In this document: piece after piece, positions 9,497-18,410 of the stretch
Position numbering within the stretch: the first letter of the stretch is position 1
Layout of the letters: every line of letters starts with the position of its first letter
NCBI RefSeq assembly: GCF_015207375.1
Contig: NZ_JADEWY010000039.1
Span: 1-48,923, forward strand
Source of the DNA: Coleofasciculus sp. LEGE 07092
Lineage (GTDB): Bacteria; Cyanobacteriota; Cyanobacteriia; Cyanobacteriales; Coleofasciculaceae
DNA length: 48,923 nucleotides
Reading direction: 5' to 3'
Made by a program: the position numbers and the translations under genes
Notes under the pieces: model-generated
What the model was told of the DNA's origin: nothing
Database searches by the model: none
The model's input: only the letters and a program-made list of their open reading frames with translations

Positions 9497-10747
9497 CTAA
9501 TGAACAGTTACACCCTGGCTTAAGTGCTTGCGAAGCACATCGAGCAATTTCCTAGCATCTAGGGGCTTGCTCAAAAAGTCAGAAGCTCCGACAAATTTGG
9601 CATGAATGCGGTCGGCTGCGCCATCCTTGCCTGTCAAAATTACAATCGGAGTCTGACGGAAGCAAGAAAGCTTGCGTAACTGTGTACAAATTTCATACCC
9701 ATTGATATTTGGCATTACTAAGTCTAAAAAGATTAAATTCGGCTTGCGTGCTAAGAGAATTGGAATCGCTCGCAAGGGATCATTGACTCCCAGAAACTGA
9801 TAGCCTGCTGCTGCGATTACCTTTTCCATCGTGCGAATTACCCAAAGACTGTCATCGACACAGGCAACCAAGGCTTTGGTAGAACTGGTAGTTGTTGGAT
9901 TTGCCGTTGTGGGTGGTGTTCTTGAAGGAACAGGATTTACCCTTGTAGGTGCCGTTCTCGGAGGAATCGGCGTAGTTGTCGGTGTGGGAACGGGCAAATC
10001 AGGAATAATAATGAGTTCTACCCATTTCGCTTGCACGTAGGGTTGGAGGGAACGAGCTACATCGACAATATCCCGCTTGGATTGCACTGCTAGGTCGCGT
10101 AAGGTGCGCCGCCCATTAAGCAAATGGGTTAGTGTTTGGTAAACTTGCTCCGATCCGTTTTTTCGCAATAGCTCAGGTTGCTTGATTACAGGTGCTTGGT
10201 TTGGAGAACAGCTAACCAGTGGAGTACTCTGCCAAGCCTGCCAAAGTGGTTGAAGTTCTGCAATAACCTGCTCTATTTCAATCAATACCAGTTTCACGGG
10301 GAGCGACTGGTTTTTCTGGGTTTGATGGGTCAAATTTGCCGTTTGTCCGAGATCGAACAACGCCTCAACAATGATAGAGCGAATCATTCTAGCGGCTTGT
10401 TCTCGGCTGATTTTTTGTTGCCGAACCCATAAACATAACAACTGATAATCCCAGCAATTGGTGGCATCGATACTAGTCAAATCACGCTGCCATGTTGAAC
10501 CATGACTGGCAATTTGGGGACAGTGAACGGCTAAATTTCTATGCCACCGTCTAACGGAGTGCATTCCGCCTGTTGCATAGACGAGCCTGCCCAGATAGAG
10601 ATAAAAGCTCCATTGTTGTCCTTGTGCTTGTGTGAACAAAAGTTGACCACTTAGCAAAAGCCGCTGCAAGCTTCTAAGAATCTGGATTGGCTTGAGTGCA
10701 GCTAACGAACTGGTAGAAACAACGGAGGGAATTGGTTGAGCTGCCAT
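9497..10747 (-). CDS. PATAN-domain response regulator, PatA/PixG/HmpA type
   Basis: The 416-residue protein has an N-terminal PATAN (DUF4388-like) region of about 245 residues, then a Pro/Thr-rich linker at about 248-290, and a C-terminal receiver domain at about 292-412 with Asp342 in 'LIFLDLVMPNINGYE' and Lys in 'DFLSKPLD'. PATAN-REC proteins (PatA, PixG, PixE, HmpA) are cyanobacterial. Some PATAN proteins bind the pilus extension motor PilB, so a direct effect on pilus placement is plausible. It is the first gene of the operon. GGAAGAG lies 6 bases before the ATG. A conserved patch 'YATGGMHSVRRWHRNL' is shared with the second copy at 41085-42242. Confidence 0.92.
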   Translation of the reverse strand: MAAQPIPSVVSTSSLAALKPIQILRSLQRLLLSGQLLFTQAQGQQWSFYLYLGRLVYATGGMHSVRRWHRNLAVHCPQIASHGSTWQRDLTSIDATNCWDYQLLCLWVRQQKISREQAARMIRSIIVEALFDLGQTANLTHQTQKNQSLPVKLVLIEIEQVIAELQPLWQAWQSTPLVSCSPNQAPVIKQPELLRKNGSEQVYQTLTHLLNGRRTLRDLAVQSKRDIVDVARSLQPYVQAKWVELIIIPDLPVPTPTTTPIPPRTAPTRVNPVPSRTPPTTANPTTTSSTKALVACVDDSLWVIRTMEKVIAAAGYQFLGVNDPLRAIPILLARKPNLIFLDLVMPNINGYEICTQLRKLSCFRQTPIVILTGKDGAADRIHAKFVGASDFLSKPLDARKLLDVLRKHLSQGVTVH

Positions 10748-11522
10748 CAGTAACTCTTCCCATAACTAAGGAGCAGTAAAAGCTTGAGGAATTAAATCTT
10801 GTAAGGCTTGAATAGCCTTGACATTCAATCTCTAGAAAGCTTTTGTGGTGACATTACCCTGAATTTTTTGTTAGACAAAGACAAAGATTTTTGTCTGCAT
10901 TAATGAAGTAGTGCATACCTGAAGCTGGCTCTTGGAGCGCCTTTAATGTTGCGTTGGCAAATGACCCGATTTGACTCTCCAAGAAGTTTATAGAATCACA
11001 ATTAATTCGGAAAAGGTAGAAGCCCTTAGCACTCTCAACTTCTTTTGGCAAACAGAGAAATATGGCTGTAGTTTCTCTGTTTTTATCCAATAGGCGTTAA
11101 TTTTATAGAGAACGTCTTACACGTCTTACGCCTCGTCATACAGACTAACTTAATTCTAGATGTTTGTCGAGAGCAATGTGACTCTTCATCAAAAATTATA
11201 GCCAAGGTTCTACAAAGCTTTACCAAATTATCCCTAGATAGGAGTAGAAATGAAGTTGGGGTAAAGCGAGGATGTATTCTCGGATACGAAGAGATTATTC
11301 TCTAGGAGGGGGTAGCTATTTTATGAATCGGATCAGCTACATTGACTCATTAAAAAATATTCAATACAAAATAAAAAAAAGATAATGAATAGGGAGTAGG
11401 GAGTAGGGAGTAGGGAGTAGGTAAGAAAACTCAATGTACGCCACTACGCAAGCCCTATTGTTACCGAAAAATTAAATTTGTGAGTTAACCGTATCTGGAA
11501 CCTTATTTCCCGAACTCAGTCA
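10748..11522. other. Upstream region of the taxis operon, no secure gene
   Basis: These 775 bases separate the first taxis gene from ycf35. On the minus strand this should hold the promoter and a possibly long 5' leader of the operon. A G-rich tandem heptamer tract lies at 11391-11420. A 78-codon minus-strand frame starting with TTG at 11090 is present but unsupported. No sigma-factor site could be assigned with confidence. Confidence 0.5.
11391..11420. repeat. Tandem heptanucleotide repeat (gggagta units)
   Basis: About four consecutive copies of tagggag occur in phase. Short tandem heptanucleotide repeats of this type are a known feature of filamentous cyanobacterial genomes. The tract is related to the degenerate one at 1779-1843. 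Confidence 0.85.
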
Positions 11523-11897
11523 CTACACCCACCGTCCCACAACTACCCGAACTGTTCCGTCGTCTAACGTTTCTTCCTCCTCCACATTAAACCCCTGCTC
11601 CTGCACCGAATGCATCAGCATTTTGTGCCCATACTTCTGATTAATTGAATTGATAAACTCCTGCTGATTAATCCTCGCCCCCCAAAAATCTGCTACCAAT
11701 TCATAGTTCTCCCCATTGCAGCGAAAACCTAAATCGTAGCCATTCGACTGCCGAATTACATACTCAGCCTGAGTGGTATCACCGTGATAACCCCTTACCC
11801 AGGTATCACACTCAACTTGATACCCCAACTCCTGCAACGTTTGATGCAGAACTTCGCCATTTTTAATCTGAACTTTGATAGTTGTAAAGTGAGACAT
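11523..11897 (-). CDS. ycf35: DUF1257 family protein Ycf35
   Basis: The 124-residue protein matches the DUF1257/Ycf35 family. It begins 'MSHFTTIKVQIKNGEVL', has the middle 'GYDLGFRCNGENYELVADFWG' and ends in the strand 'DGTVRVVVGRWV', all typical of these plastid- and cyanobacteria-encoded proteins of 100-130 residues. The biochemical role is not established. Ycf35 genes are frequently linked to ycf46, encoding an AAA+ ATPase, and here ycf46 lies immediately upstream on the same strand, with only a deleted ycf35 remnant between them. Co-transcription with ycf46 is likely. No clear Shine-Dalgarno sequence precedes the ATG at 11897. Confidence 0.92.
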   Translation of the reverse strand: MSHFTTIKVQIKNGEVLHQTLQELGYQVECDTWVRGYHGDTTQAEYVIRQSNGYDLGFRCNGENYELVADFWGARINQQEFINSINQKYGHKMLMHSVQEQGFNVEEEETLDDGTVRVVVGRWV

Positions 11898-11983
11898 AGG
11901 GATTTTAGGTTTTAGAGTTTGGATTTTGGATTTTGGGTTAACAAGTCACAACCCTATTGAAAAAAAGGATAGGAGAGAAAATA

Positions 11984-12071
11984 CTATACCCATTTTGCCA
12001 CGACTACCCGAATCGTGCCATCTGCCGTTGACATCTTTAATCTGGGTTTTAATTGAAGTGAAGTGTGACAT
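11984..12071 (-). pseudogene. Internally deleted remnant of a second ycf35
   Basis: On the minus strand an ATG at 12071 opens 'MSHFTSIKTQIKDV', which matches the start of Ycf35 (MSHFTTIKVQIKNG). Immediately afterwards, in a shifted frame, the DNA encodes 'ADGTIRVVVAKWV' followed by a TAG at 11984-11986, which matches the Ycf35 C-terminus (DDGTVRVVVGRWV). About 100 codons of the middle are missing. The remnant sits between ycf46 and the intact ycf35, so two ycf35 copies once stood in tandem. Substitutions relative to the intact copy suggest an old paralogue and not a recent duplicate. Confidence 0.85.
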
Positions 12072-12161
12072 GATCTTAACGGAAGTGTCGGTTTGTAGAA
12101 CAGGCATCTGTCTATATCATGTAACTACGGATGATGGGTGTATGTTATAAGGATACCCTTA

Positions 12162-13799
12162 TCAATCGACTTCCAGCGGTCCTATTCCGCGCTGAATTGT
12201 AAACTGCTTCAACTCCTCTACTAACTGAGTATCATTCGACGCCGTTCTTGCCCCTGCCTCTGCTGCCCAGCGTTTTAGGGCTTCAATTTGATCGCGGGCG
12301 ATCGCAGCTAAGGGTACGGTTTCCTCAATTGCCCGTAAAATATCTTCAGTGGTAAAGTCCCGGCGCTGCCCATTCACCACAGTTCCAAAAGCTCGGTGCA
12401 TGGCATCTATAATAACCTGCTCAATCTCAGCACCGCTAAAATCCTCTGCCTGCCGTGCCATTCGCCCTAAGTCAAACTCCCGTAATCTGGAAGGGCGCAA
12501 CGGCTGTAAGTGTACCTTAAATATCTCCTGCCGTTCCAGTTCCGTGGGCAAATTCAAGAAGAAAATCTCATCAAATCGCCCCTTCCGCAATAACTCCGCA
12601 GGCAAAATTCGCACATTATTAGCCGTTGCCACAATAAATACTGGACTTGTCTTCTCCTGCATCCAGGTAATCAAACTACCGAATACCCGCCGAGACGTTC
12701 CCGAATCGCCATCAACGCCACCAGCGATATTACCAAACGCCTTATCTATTTCATCAATCCATAGTACACAGGGAGCGATCGCTTCGCTAATTTGAATCAT
12801 CTGCCGAACGCGACTCTCACTCTCCCCGACAATTCCACCAAATAACCGCCCCGTATCTAACCTTAACAACGGCAATCGCCATTCATGGGCAATGGTTTTG
12901 GCAGATAGAGATTTCCCGGTTCCTTGAATTCCCACCAGCAACACCCCTTTGGGATTGGGGATACCGTAGCGCCGCGCCTCTTCCGTAAACGCATCCTGGC
13001 GCATCCGCACCCATTGCTTGAGATTCTCCAACCCCCCCACATTCTTGAGGGATTCCCGTGCGGTGAAAAATTCTAAAATCCCCGTTTGGCGAATCGCTTG
13101 CTTTTTCTCCTCCAATACCCCATCAATATCGGTTTCATTCACCTGTTGTTTTGCCGCCAGCGCCTTCGCCAACACCCGTGCAATTCTGGCACGACTCAAT
13201 CCCTGACAGGCTTTAACTAACTGTTCCCGCGCCAATCCCAGAACTTTCAGCTTTTCTGGGGATACCAGTGCGCTAATTAGGTAATCAATTTCCTCTGTAT
13301 TGGGTAAGGGGAAATCAATTACCGTGACTTCCTCACTCAACTCCGGCGGCACTTCTAAGGTATGACTGGTGAGAATTAAGGTTTTACGAGAACGTTTGAG
13401 TTCCTTGGTGAGGTTCTTGAGTTCTCGGATAACTGGCGCATTGCGATCGCTCTGGGGATTCTTCAGAATAAAGTGTAAATCCCGCAATACAAATAGAGTA
13501 TTCGCCTGGGGGTCAGTTTTGCCAATCCGACTCAGCGCCCCCATCACCGAACCCTTATCTGCCCCATTATCATCCCAACCCCGAACACTATCCCACAGCA
13601 ACACTTGGCGCTCTGGCTGAGATTGCGAGGCAACGGAGAGCAAAACCTCCTCAATGGGTTCTTCTTCAACGCCAACAATATAAAGTAGGGGATAACGCGC
13701 CCGGATCATCAAATCCAGTTGCTCAACCAAAGCTTGATGAGGATTGTCTTGACCTTGGGTCGTATTTGTGGTATTGAGACGATCAGAGTTAGTGAGCAT
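12162..13799 (-). CDS. ycf46: AAA+ ATPase Ycf46
   Basis: The 545-residue protein is a Ycf46-type stand-alone AAA+ ATPase. The N-terminal half (about 1-245) resembles a degenerate ATPase lobe. The AAA module starts at about 250 and has Walker A 'GIQGTGKS' at 290-297, Walker B 'VLWIDEID' at 345-352, sensor 1 in 'FIVATANN' and an arginine-finger-like 'RKGRFDE'. The Synechocystis homologue has been linked to regulation of photosynthesis and inorganic carbon uptake; the substrate remains unknown. The gene starts 13 bases after the pentapeptide-repeat gene ends and is followed by the ycf35 genes, suggesting an operon. Confidence 0.95.
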   Translation of the reverse strand: MLTNSDRLNTTNTTQGQDNPHQALVEQLDLMIRARYPLLYIVGVEEEPIEEVLLSVASQSQPERQVLLWDSVRGWDDNGADKGSVMGALSRIGKTDPQANTLFVLRDLHFILKNPQSDRNAPVIRELKNLTKELKRSRKTLILTSHTLEVPPELSEEVTVIDFPLPNTEEIDYLISALVSPEKLKVLGLAREQLVKACQGLSRARIARVLAKALAAKQQVNETDIDGVLEEKKQAIRQTGILEFFTARESLKNVGGLENLKQWVRMRQDAFTEEARRYGIPNPKGVLLVGIQGTGKSLSAKTIAHEWRLPLLRLDTGRLFGGIVGESESRVRQMIQISEAIAPCVLWIDEIDKAFGNIAGGVDGDSGTSRRVFGSLITWMQEKTSPVFIVATANNVRILPAELLRKGRFDEIFFLNLPTELERQEIFKVHLQPLRPSRLREFDLGRMARQAEDFSGAEIEQVIIDAMHRAFGTVVNGQRRDFTTEDILRAIEETVPLAAIARDQIEALKRWAAEAGARTASNDTQLVEELKQFTIQRGIGPLEVD

Positions 13800-13812
13800 T
13801 GGTCATTAGTCA

Positions 13813-14724
13813 TTAGTCTTTGGTCATTTGACCGTAGGCTGTAAACCCAATTGGAAACTCCGTCTTATCGTTATAAAAGGCACCCATTAGGTTAGCATCG
13901 GTCAAGTTTACCCCCTTCAGTCTAGCGTCACCTAAATGGGCATCGCCCAAATTTGCTCCTGTCAGGTTAGTTCCCACAAGATTAGTACCACTCAGATTAG
14001 CCTGACTCAAATCGGTCTCTTTCAGATTAGCCCAAGTAGCGATCGCTTGACTCAAGTTAACCTCATTCAGGTTGGCTTCACTTAAGTCTATCCCTCTTAA
14101 ATTACCCCCCTTCAGCTTTGCCCGACTCAGGTTAGCCCGATGCAGGGATGCTTGACTCAAATTAGCCTCTTTTAAGTCTGCCTGACTAAGTTCTGCACCC
14201 ATTAAGATGGCTCGACTCAAGTTAGCTTGATTCAAATCTGTACCTGTCAAATCGACGTGATTCAAATATGCCCCACTCAGATTAGCCTCGCGGAAATTGG
14301 CGTCACTTAAATCAGCCCATTGCAAGCATATCCCGCTCAGATTGGCTTGCCCAAAATTACGTTCTCCAGTTGCGTAACATTGAAGGAGTTTACTACCCAG
14401 ACTGCTGCTATAGTTGGCTAATGCCGATTCTGCTTGAATGGGTGCGTGTTTCTGTAATAACGAAAAAGCTGTTTGATGAATCTGCCACAAGTCATCTTCT
14501 AACGCCTGAATCAGTACCATTAAACCAACTTGACCGTAATTGAGGGCATCATAGAGAGCCGTAAGTCTTACCTGGAGGCGTTCTGGATGTCTCGACTCTT
14601 CTGACACAGTGAATCGCCACCGAACCCCTTCTATTCCCCCCAATACCGCCTCTCCCACAGAACTTGAGGCTTGAGTTCCCAGAACCGCATCATCTTTTCT
14701 AGGCTGATTGAGATAGTCTGCCAT
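13813..14724 (-). CDS. Pentapeptide-repeat protein
   Basis: Of the 303 residues, about 122-285 are consecutive A(N/D)Lxx pentapeptide units ('ANLSGICLQWADLSDANF' and onward), which should fold as a right-handed quadrilateral beta helix. The N-terminal 120 residues include an alpha-helical stretch 'LTALYDALNYGQVGLMVLI' resembling a HEAT-like pair. There is no signal peptide. Pentapeptide proteins are abundant in cyanobacteria and usually of unknown function. It lies directly upstream of ycf46 with 13 bases between stop and start, so it probably heads the ycf46-ycf35 operon. Confidence 0.9.
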   Translation of the reverse strand: MADYLNQPRKDDAVLGTQASSSVGEAVLGGIEGVRWRFTVSEESRHPERLQVRLTALYDALNYGQVGLMVLIQALEDDLWQIHQTAFSLLQKHAPIQAESALANYSSSLGSKLLQCYATGERNFGQANLSGICLQWADLSDANFREANLSGAYLNHVDLTGTDLNQANLSRAILMGAELSQADLKEANLSQASLHRANLSRAKLKGGNLRGIDLSEANLNEVNLSQAIATWANLKETDLSQANLSGTNLVGTNLTGANLGDAHLGDARLKGVNLTDANLMGAFYNDKTEFPIGFTAYGQMTKD

Positions 14725-14899
14725 TGCCTATTTTGTATCTGTTCACCTGTAGAGGCAACACTATCATCATATTGGCTTCTTCAGTAATCACAAAGTTAAT
14801 CCCTAAAAAAATAAGCTGTCGTGGTTTGCAAGTACACAACAGCTAGGACGTATAGACTAGTTAGATTTCTTCAGACTCAATTAGCAGAAATTACGGTAA

Positions 14900-15505
14900 C
14901 TAGTCATTCACCGCACGTTTGGCAGACTTAGCCGCTTCCTCAGCTTTGTCTTGAACGGTATCAGACACATCTTCAGCCGCTCGCTTGGTAGACTTTGCCG
15001 CCTCTCTACTTGTCCGTTGAGCGCTATCTTTTACATCTTCAGCCGAGCGCTTGGCGAATTTACCTGCATCTTCAGCAGTATCCGCCGTATTACCTTTGAT
15101 ATTTTCGATGCCTCGTTGAGTTCCTTTGGATATGTCTTCAGCTCGATTTTGAGCCGCATCTCGGATATTACCCGCCGCTTTCTGAGCTTGTTTGCCTACA
15201 GAGGGAGCATCTTCATACTTATCCTTCTGAAGGTTCTTTTCTACCCGATTAATTAGCGACTTAGTCTTAGCTTGCGTGTCGCTAGTATTCATTCGAGGAT
15301 CGACATCGCTGTAGTTATTCATCCCACCTTTATAGGGAGATGTTAGAGCACTACCGGGAACGTCTTCCCGAACTTGATCAGCAGTTTTAGCTGATACTTT
15401 TTGACCGCCGCAAGCTGTACTAACAAACACGAACATACCCGCGATAAAGACTGTTACCAGTCGAACCCACCGGATACTCTGGAACCAAGTAATGACTCGA
15501 TTCAT
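14900..15505 (-). CDS. Lipoprotein-like protein with amphipathic helical repeats
   Basis: The 201-residue protein has a basic start, a hydrophobic segment at about 14-30 and Cys32 in 'FVSTACGG', which suggests a lipoprotein signal, although the -3 residue is Ser and not Leu or Val. From residue 90 onward the sequence is Ala/Lys/Glu-rich with recurring blocks of the form AKSxKRAAEDVxDxxQ, about 26-29 residues long, resembling LEA-like or apolipoprotein-like amphipathic helices. Its start is certain: a perfect AAGGAGGT precedes the ATG at 15505. A membrane-anchored structural or stress role is possible but unproven. It is separated from its neighbours by noncoding DNA and is probably monocistronic. 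Confidence 0.8.
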   Translation of the reverse strand: MNRVITWFQSIRWVRLVTVFIAGMFVFVSTACGGQKVSAKTADQVREDVPGSALTSPYKGGMNNYSDVDPRMNTSDTQAKTKSLINRVEKNLQKDKYEDAPSVGKQAQKAAGNIRDAAQNRAEDISKGTQRGIENIKGNTADTAEDAGKFAKRSAEDVKDSAQRTSREAAKSTKRAAEDVSDTVQDKAEEAAKSAKRAVND

Positions 15506-15820
15506 AATAAAACCTCCTTAATGTGTTGAAGTTGAATTTAGATTGATAAAGCGCCAACAGCTACATCCAGGACTTATCCCTTTCGCAGTATAGTTAAGAT
15601 TTGTCTAAGATGCCGTTTTTTCAAAACGTTGGTTAAATGTTTATTTCACGCACTACTCCCAACTTTATGTTGCTAACCGTCCTCTATCGTACAGATGCAG
15701 AAGCGATCGCGTCCTCTAGCTGAGGTGGCATTTGGGTTGTACTGAAAACCTGTGATTTTCTAACTGGAGAGAGAGTGACACCGATGACAGATTGTACTGG
15801 TATGGGTGAGGAGCAGTACA
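15506..15820. other. Intergenic region, nothing recognised except promoter space
   Basis: These 315 bases lie between two minus-strand genes. The right part is the 3' flank of the 480-residue protein gene; the left part carries the Shine-Dalgarno sequence of the lipoprotein-like gene and presumably its promoter. A HIP1 octamer is present near 15702. No ORF, RNA gene or strong hairpin was seen. Confidence 0.5.
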
Positions 15821-17269
15821 TTATTCCTTGGAAAACTCAGGCAGGGTTTTTTCTGCATCTGCGTCTTGAGTAGCGCATTTGCGCAGTTGAGAAAAAACGC
15901 GGTAAGCATCTAAGGCTGTATCAGAGCGATCGCTTGCTGTTTTGTTGTCCATCTTAATCAAATTGTACTGGACATTATCAGCATGAATAGCAAAGGTGAT
16001 TTTGAAAACTTCAAAGAAAATAATAACCCACTTACATTCCTCTTCTGGGTAAGTGGAATAGTATTGAATCAGCTTCGCAATACAGGTTTCTAAATGAACG
16101 CGAGCGTTAGGACAAATTAAGATAAGTTTGAGCAGGACAATCACGAGGGTTAGGTGATGCCCTTGAGACATTAATAAAATAAATAGGGGTGAAGGTTCTT
16201 GTTGATCTTCGGTGGTTAGGTATTCGATGAGTCGGTTGCAGGTTCTCAGGAGCAAGGCATCATCGATTGGATCTTCATGATAATCCCTGTATAGACTTTC
16301 CAGTTTTTCAGCGAGTTTTTGATTAAAAGTTTTAGCAAAATCTTTGTTTTCAACCGAAAAAATTAAATAGTTCTGCAAGCACCCTTTAAAGTTATCGTAA
16401 TAAATGCCTCTGGTTTGTTCAAGGAAAATATGAGCCAAATTTTCATAGCTGAAGGAGCCATGTCTAGCGACAATCATTTTAATAAAATGCAAAACTTTAT
16501 CACCAAGTCCCGTAGGATTGGCGGGAATTTGAGCTTTGTGAACAGCCGATTGAGAACGCGCCGTATACATGGCTAACTCAAACTTAAATTTGTCTTTAAG
16601 TTTCTGGGAAAGCGTTCTCGCCGCTTCTCGCTGTTCTACAGGATTTTGGGGATTCGTATATTGAGGGACGAGGAGATAAGATGTGTAACGACTAGACCAA
16701 GATTCCTTGTCTGAGGAGTCATGCTTTGAGATAAATAGCTTCAGGTCGTAATATTCTTGTCCTTTGACAAAATTTAATAGCCAGCTTCTCTGACGACTCA
16801 GGGTTGGTGATAGGGTTTTCTTGCTTAGATTAACGTCTAAAAATAGTTCAACGAGTTCTTTGCTAGCGTTATAATTTCTTGCGGTATACCAGTTATTGAT
16901 GAGGATATAGCAAGACCGTTTGAGTGTATCTCGAAACTCTCGCTCGTTATTGGCAAAAATCAGTTCAGATACTGCCTGAATTGCCCTTGGGTTCCCTGTG
17001 GATGCATCATAATCAATAAATAACTGTTTAAAGGCTTGCAATGTTTTTTCTGGAGGTTGCTCTCTAACAGTCTCCAACAAAAAGTCATAAATTGTTTCCT
17101 GAGCTTGCTGAATCTCAAAACTCAGCCTGTTCAGTCTAATAGGGGACTCAGTATGAGGACTTTCTGAGAGAACATCCCTGATCATGAAAACTTCGGAGGA
17201 CGCTTGCGCCCCTGCTGAAACTGTAATACTAGCAACTTGATGGCACCCTGCGTCAACGTGGCTAGTCAT
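15821..17269 (-). CDS. Conserved-looking hypothetical protein, mostly alpha-helical
   Basis: I do not recognise this protein of about 482 residues. It is predicted to be soluble and helix-rich: segments such as 'LSFEIQQAQETIYDFLLET', 'ELIFANNEREFRDTL' and 'EECKWVIIFFEVFKITFAI' look like packed amphipathic helices. A hydrophobic run around 'HLTLVIVLLKLILICPNA' is probably a buried helix and not a membrane span. The frame opens with GTG at 17275; the ATG at 17269 is taken as start, but an internal ATG at 17185 ('MIRDVLSESP') is equally possible because residues before about 45 look unstructured. There is no Shine-Dalgarno sequence at any of the three. Length and codon use support a real gene. 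Confidence 0.75.
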   Translation of the reverse strand: MTSHVDAGCHQVASITVSAGAQASSEVFMIRDVLSESPHTESPIRLNRLSFEIQQAQETIYDFLLETVREQPPEKTLQAFKQLFIDYDASTGNPRAIQAVSELIFANNEREFRDTLKRSCYILINNWYTARNYNASKELVELFLDVNLSKKTLSPTLSRQRSWLLNFVKGQEYYDLKLFISKHDSSDKESWSSRYTSYLLVPQYTNPQNPVEQREAARTLSQKLKDKFKFELAMYTARSQSAVHKAQIPANPTGLGDKVLHFIKMIVARHGSFSYENLAHIFLEQTRGIYYDNFKGCLQNYLIFSVENKDFAKTFNQKLAEKLESLYRDYHEDPIDDALLLRTCNRLIEYLTTEDQQEPSPLFILLMSQGHHLTLVIVLLKLILICPNARVHLETCIAKLIQYYSTYPEEECKWVIIFFEVFKITFAIHADNVQYNLIKMDNKTASDRSDTALDAYRVFSQLRKCATQDADAEKTLPEFSKE

Positions 17270-17429
17270 ATGCACGGTAAGCTTAACGGCTTTAAGTGCA
17301 TTGAAGCTAGCATAGACTCATCATATATATTTTTACGAAAAAATATACGACTTGACAGATGAGATGCCTATCGGAAGGGGATCATTTATTTTTTGGAATT
17401 CCCCAAATACAACTCAGGTAGACGAACCG

Positions 17430-18410
17430 CTAACTATTCGGACTGTTGGGCTGGGAGTTGATACGATTAATTTCTTGTTGGAGTTCCTCGATTTGACGCC
17501 GCAGTCGTTGCGCTTCGTCTTCTGAGGTGTCTTGGGTTGGGATATCTACGGCTCCCTCGTTTGTCACCCGCCGATAGTTGCCCTGACGAATTTGGCGGTA
17601 CTCCTCAGAGGTTGCCCAATCCCGCAAGTAGCGTAAGCGTTCGACGGGAAAGGGATGGCTGAGAAAGGAACCGTTACCGCCGTTGTATAGTAAAAATTTA
17701 TAGATTTGATTGAGACTGTCTTGGTCAAGTTCTTGGTAGCTGTCAGATTGACGAATGAATTCATTGAGGCTACACTCATGACCATATTGGTGAGAGCCAC
17801 CTGACACTTTCATCATTGTCTGCATTACCGTATTGAGGTCGTCGATAACCAGTAAGGCGGCTCTATCTGAGGAGAGTTCGGCTTTGCGACGCCATTCGTA
17901 AAAGGCAAAAATCAAGCCACTGCTGACGAGATTGCCGAAGCCTAATGTGATTTCACCCAGCATTGAGGCGGCATTCATTGCCCAAATGCCCATCTGAGTG
18001 AGAATCGTATGACCGCATTTGATATGTCCCAACTCATGAGCTAAAACAGTACGGATTTCCGCTTCAGTCAGCAAGTCCAGCAACCCTGTGTTCAATACGA
18101 TATATGGATGGTCTTGTCCTAAAGCATAGCTGTTGACCTGGGGGTTTTGGTTAACAAAGAGGGTGGGTTCGGGGTGGATGTCTAAATCTTGAACACATTC
18201 TCGAAATAATCGGTAGATGGTAGAATACTGGCGCGGTCCCACTTGAATGCTGTTGCCCATGAGATAGACAAATTGGGGACGCTCGTAAAGAAATTCTACA
18301 AACTTGCGAGTCACTAAATTAAATCCAGGGACGCCGCGCAAAGCTTCCTCGGCTTGTTGATCGAGGGGATGTCGGAAAGCTTCGCTAGAAATTCCAGGGT
18401 AGCTAGGCAT
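17430..18410 (-). CDS. M48-family zinc metallopeptidase
   Basis: The 326-residue protein contains the HExxH zinc motif 'HELGH' at 125-129 and the downstream third ligand Glu178 with Asp182 in 'KAELSSDRAALL', the M48 (Ste24/HtpX) arrangement. A hydrophobic segment at about 145-172 could be one membrane helix. The C-terminal 60 residues are charged and coiled-coil-like. M48 proteases act in membrane and envelope protein quality control. Its ATG at 18410 overlaps the stop of the upstream glycosyltransferase gene by 8 bases, indicating translational coupling in an envelope operon. Confidence 0.93.
   Translation of the reverse strand: MPSYPGISSEAFRHPLDQQAEEALRGVPGFNLVTRKFVEFLYERPQFVYLMGNSIQVGPRQYSTIYRLFRECVQDLDIHPEPTLFVNQNPQVNSYALGQDHPYIVLNTGLLDLLTEAEIRTVLAHELGHIKCGHTILTQMGIWAMNAASMLGEITLGFGNLVSSGLIFAFYEWRRKAELSSDRAALLVIDDLNTVMQTMMKVSGGSHQYGHECSLNEFIRQSDSYQELDQDSLNQIYKFLLYNGGNGSFLSHPFPVERLRYLRDWATSEEYRQIRQGNYRRVTNEGAVDIPTQDTSEDEAQRLRRQIEELQQEINRINSQPNSPNS

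Noticed and set aside
10854..11090. 78-codon minus-strand frame upstream of the taxis operon
   Set aside because: It opens with TTG, has no Shine-Dalgarno sequence or recognisable domain, and lies in what should be the operon leader. A real small gene is possible but unsupported.
11926..12150. 74-codon plus-strand frame between ycf35 and ycf46
   Set aside because: It is antisense to the ycf35 remnant, which explains the sequence better.
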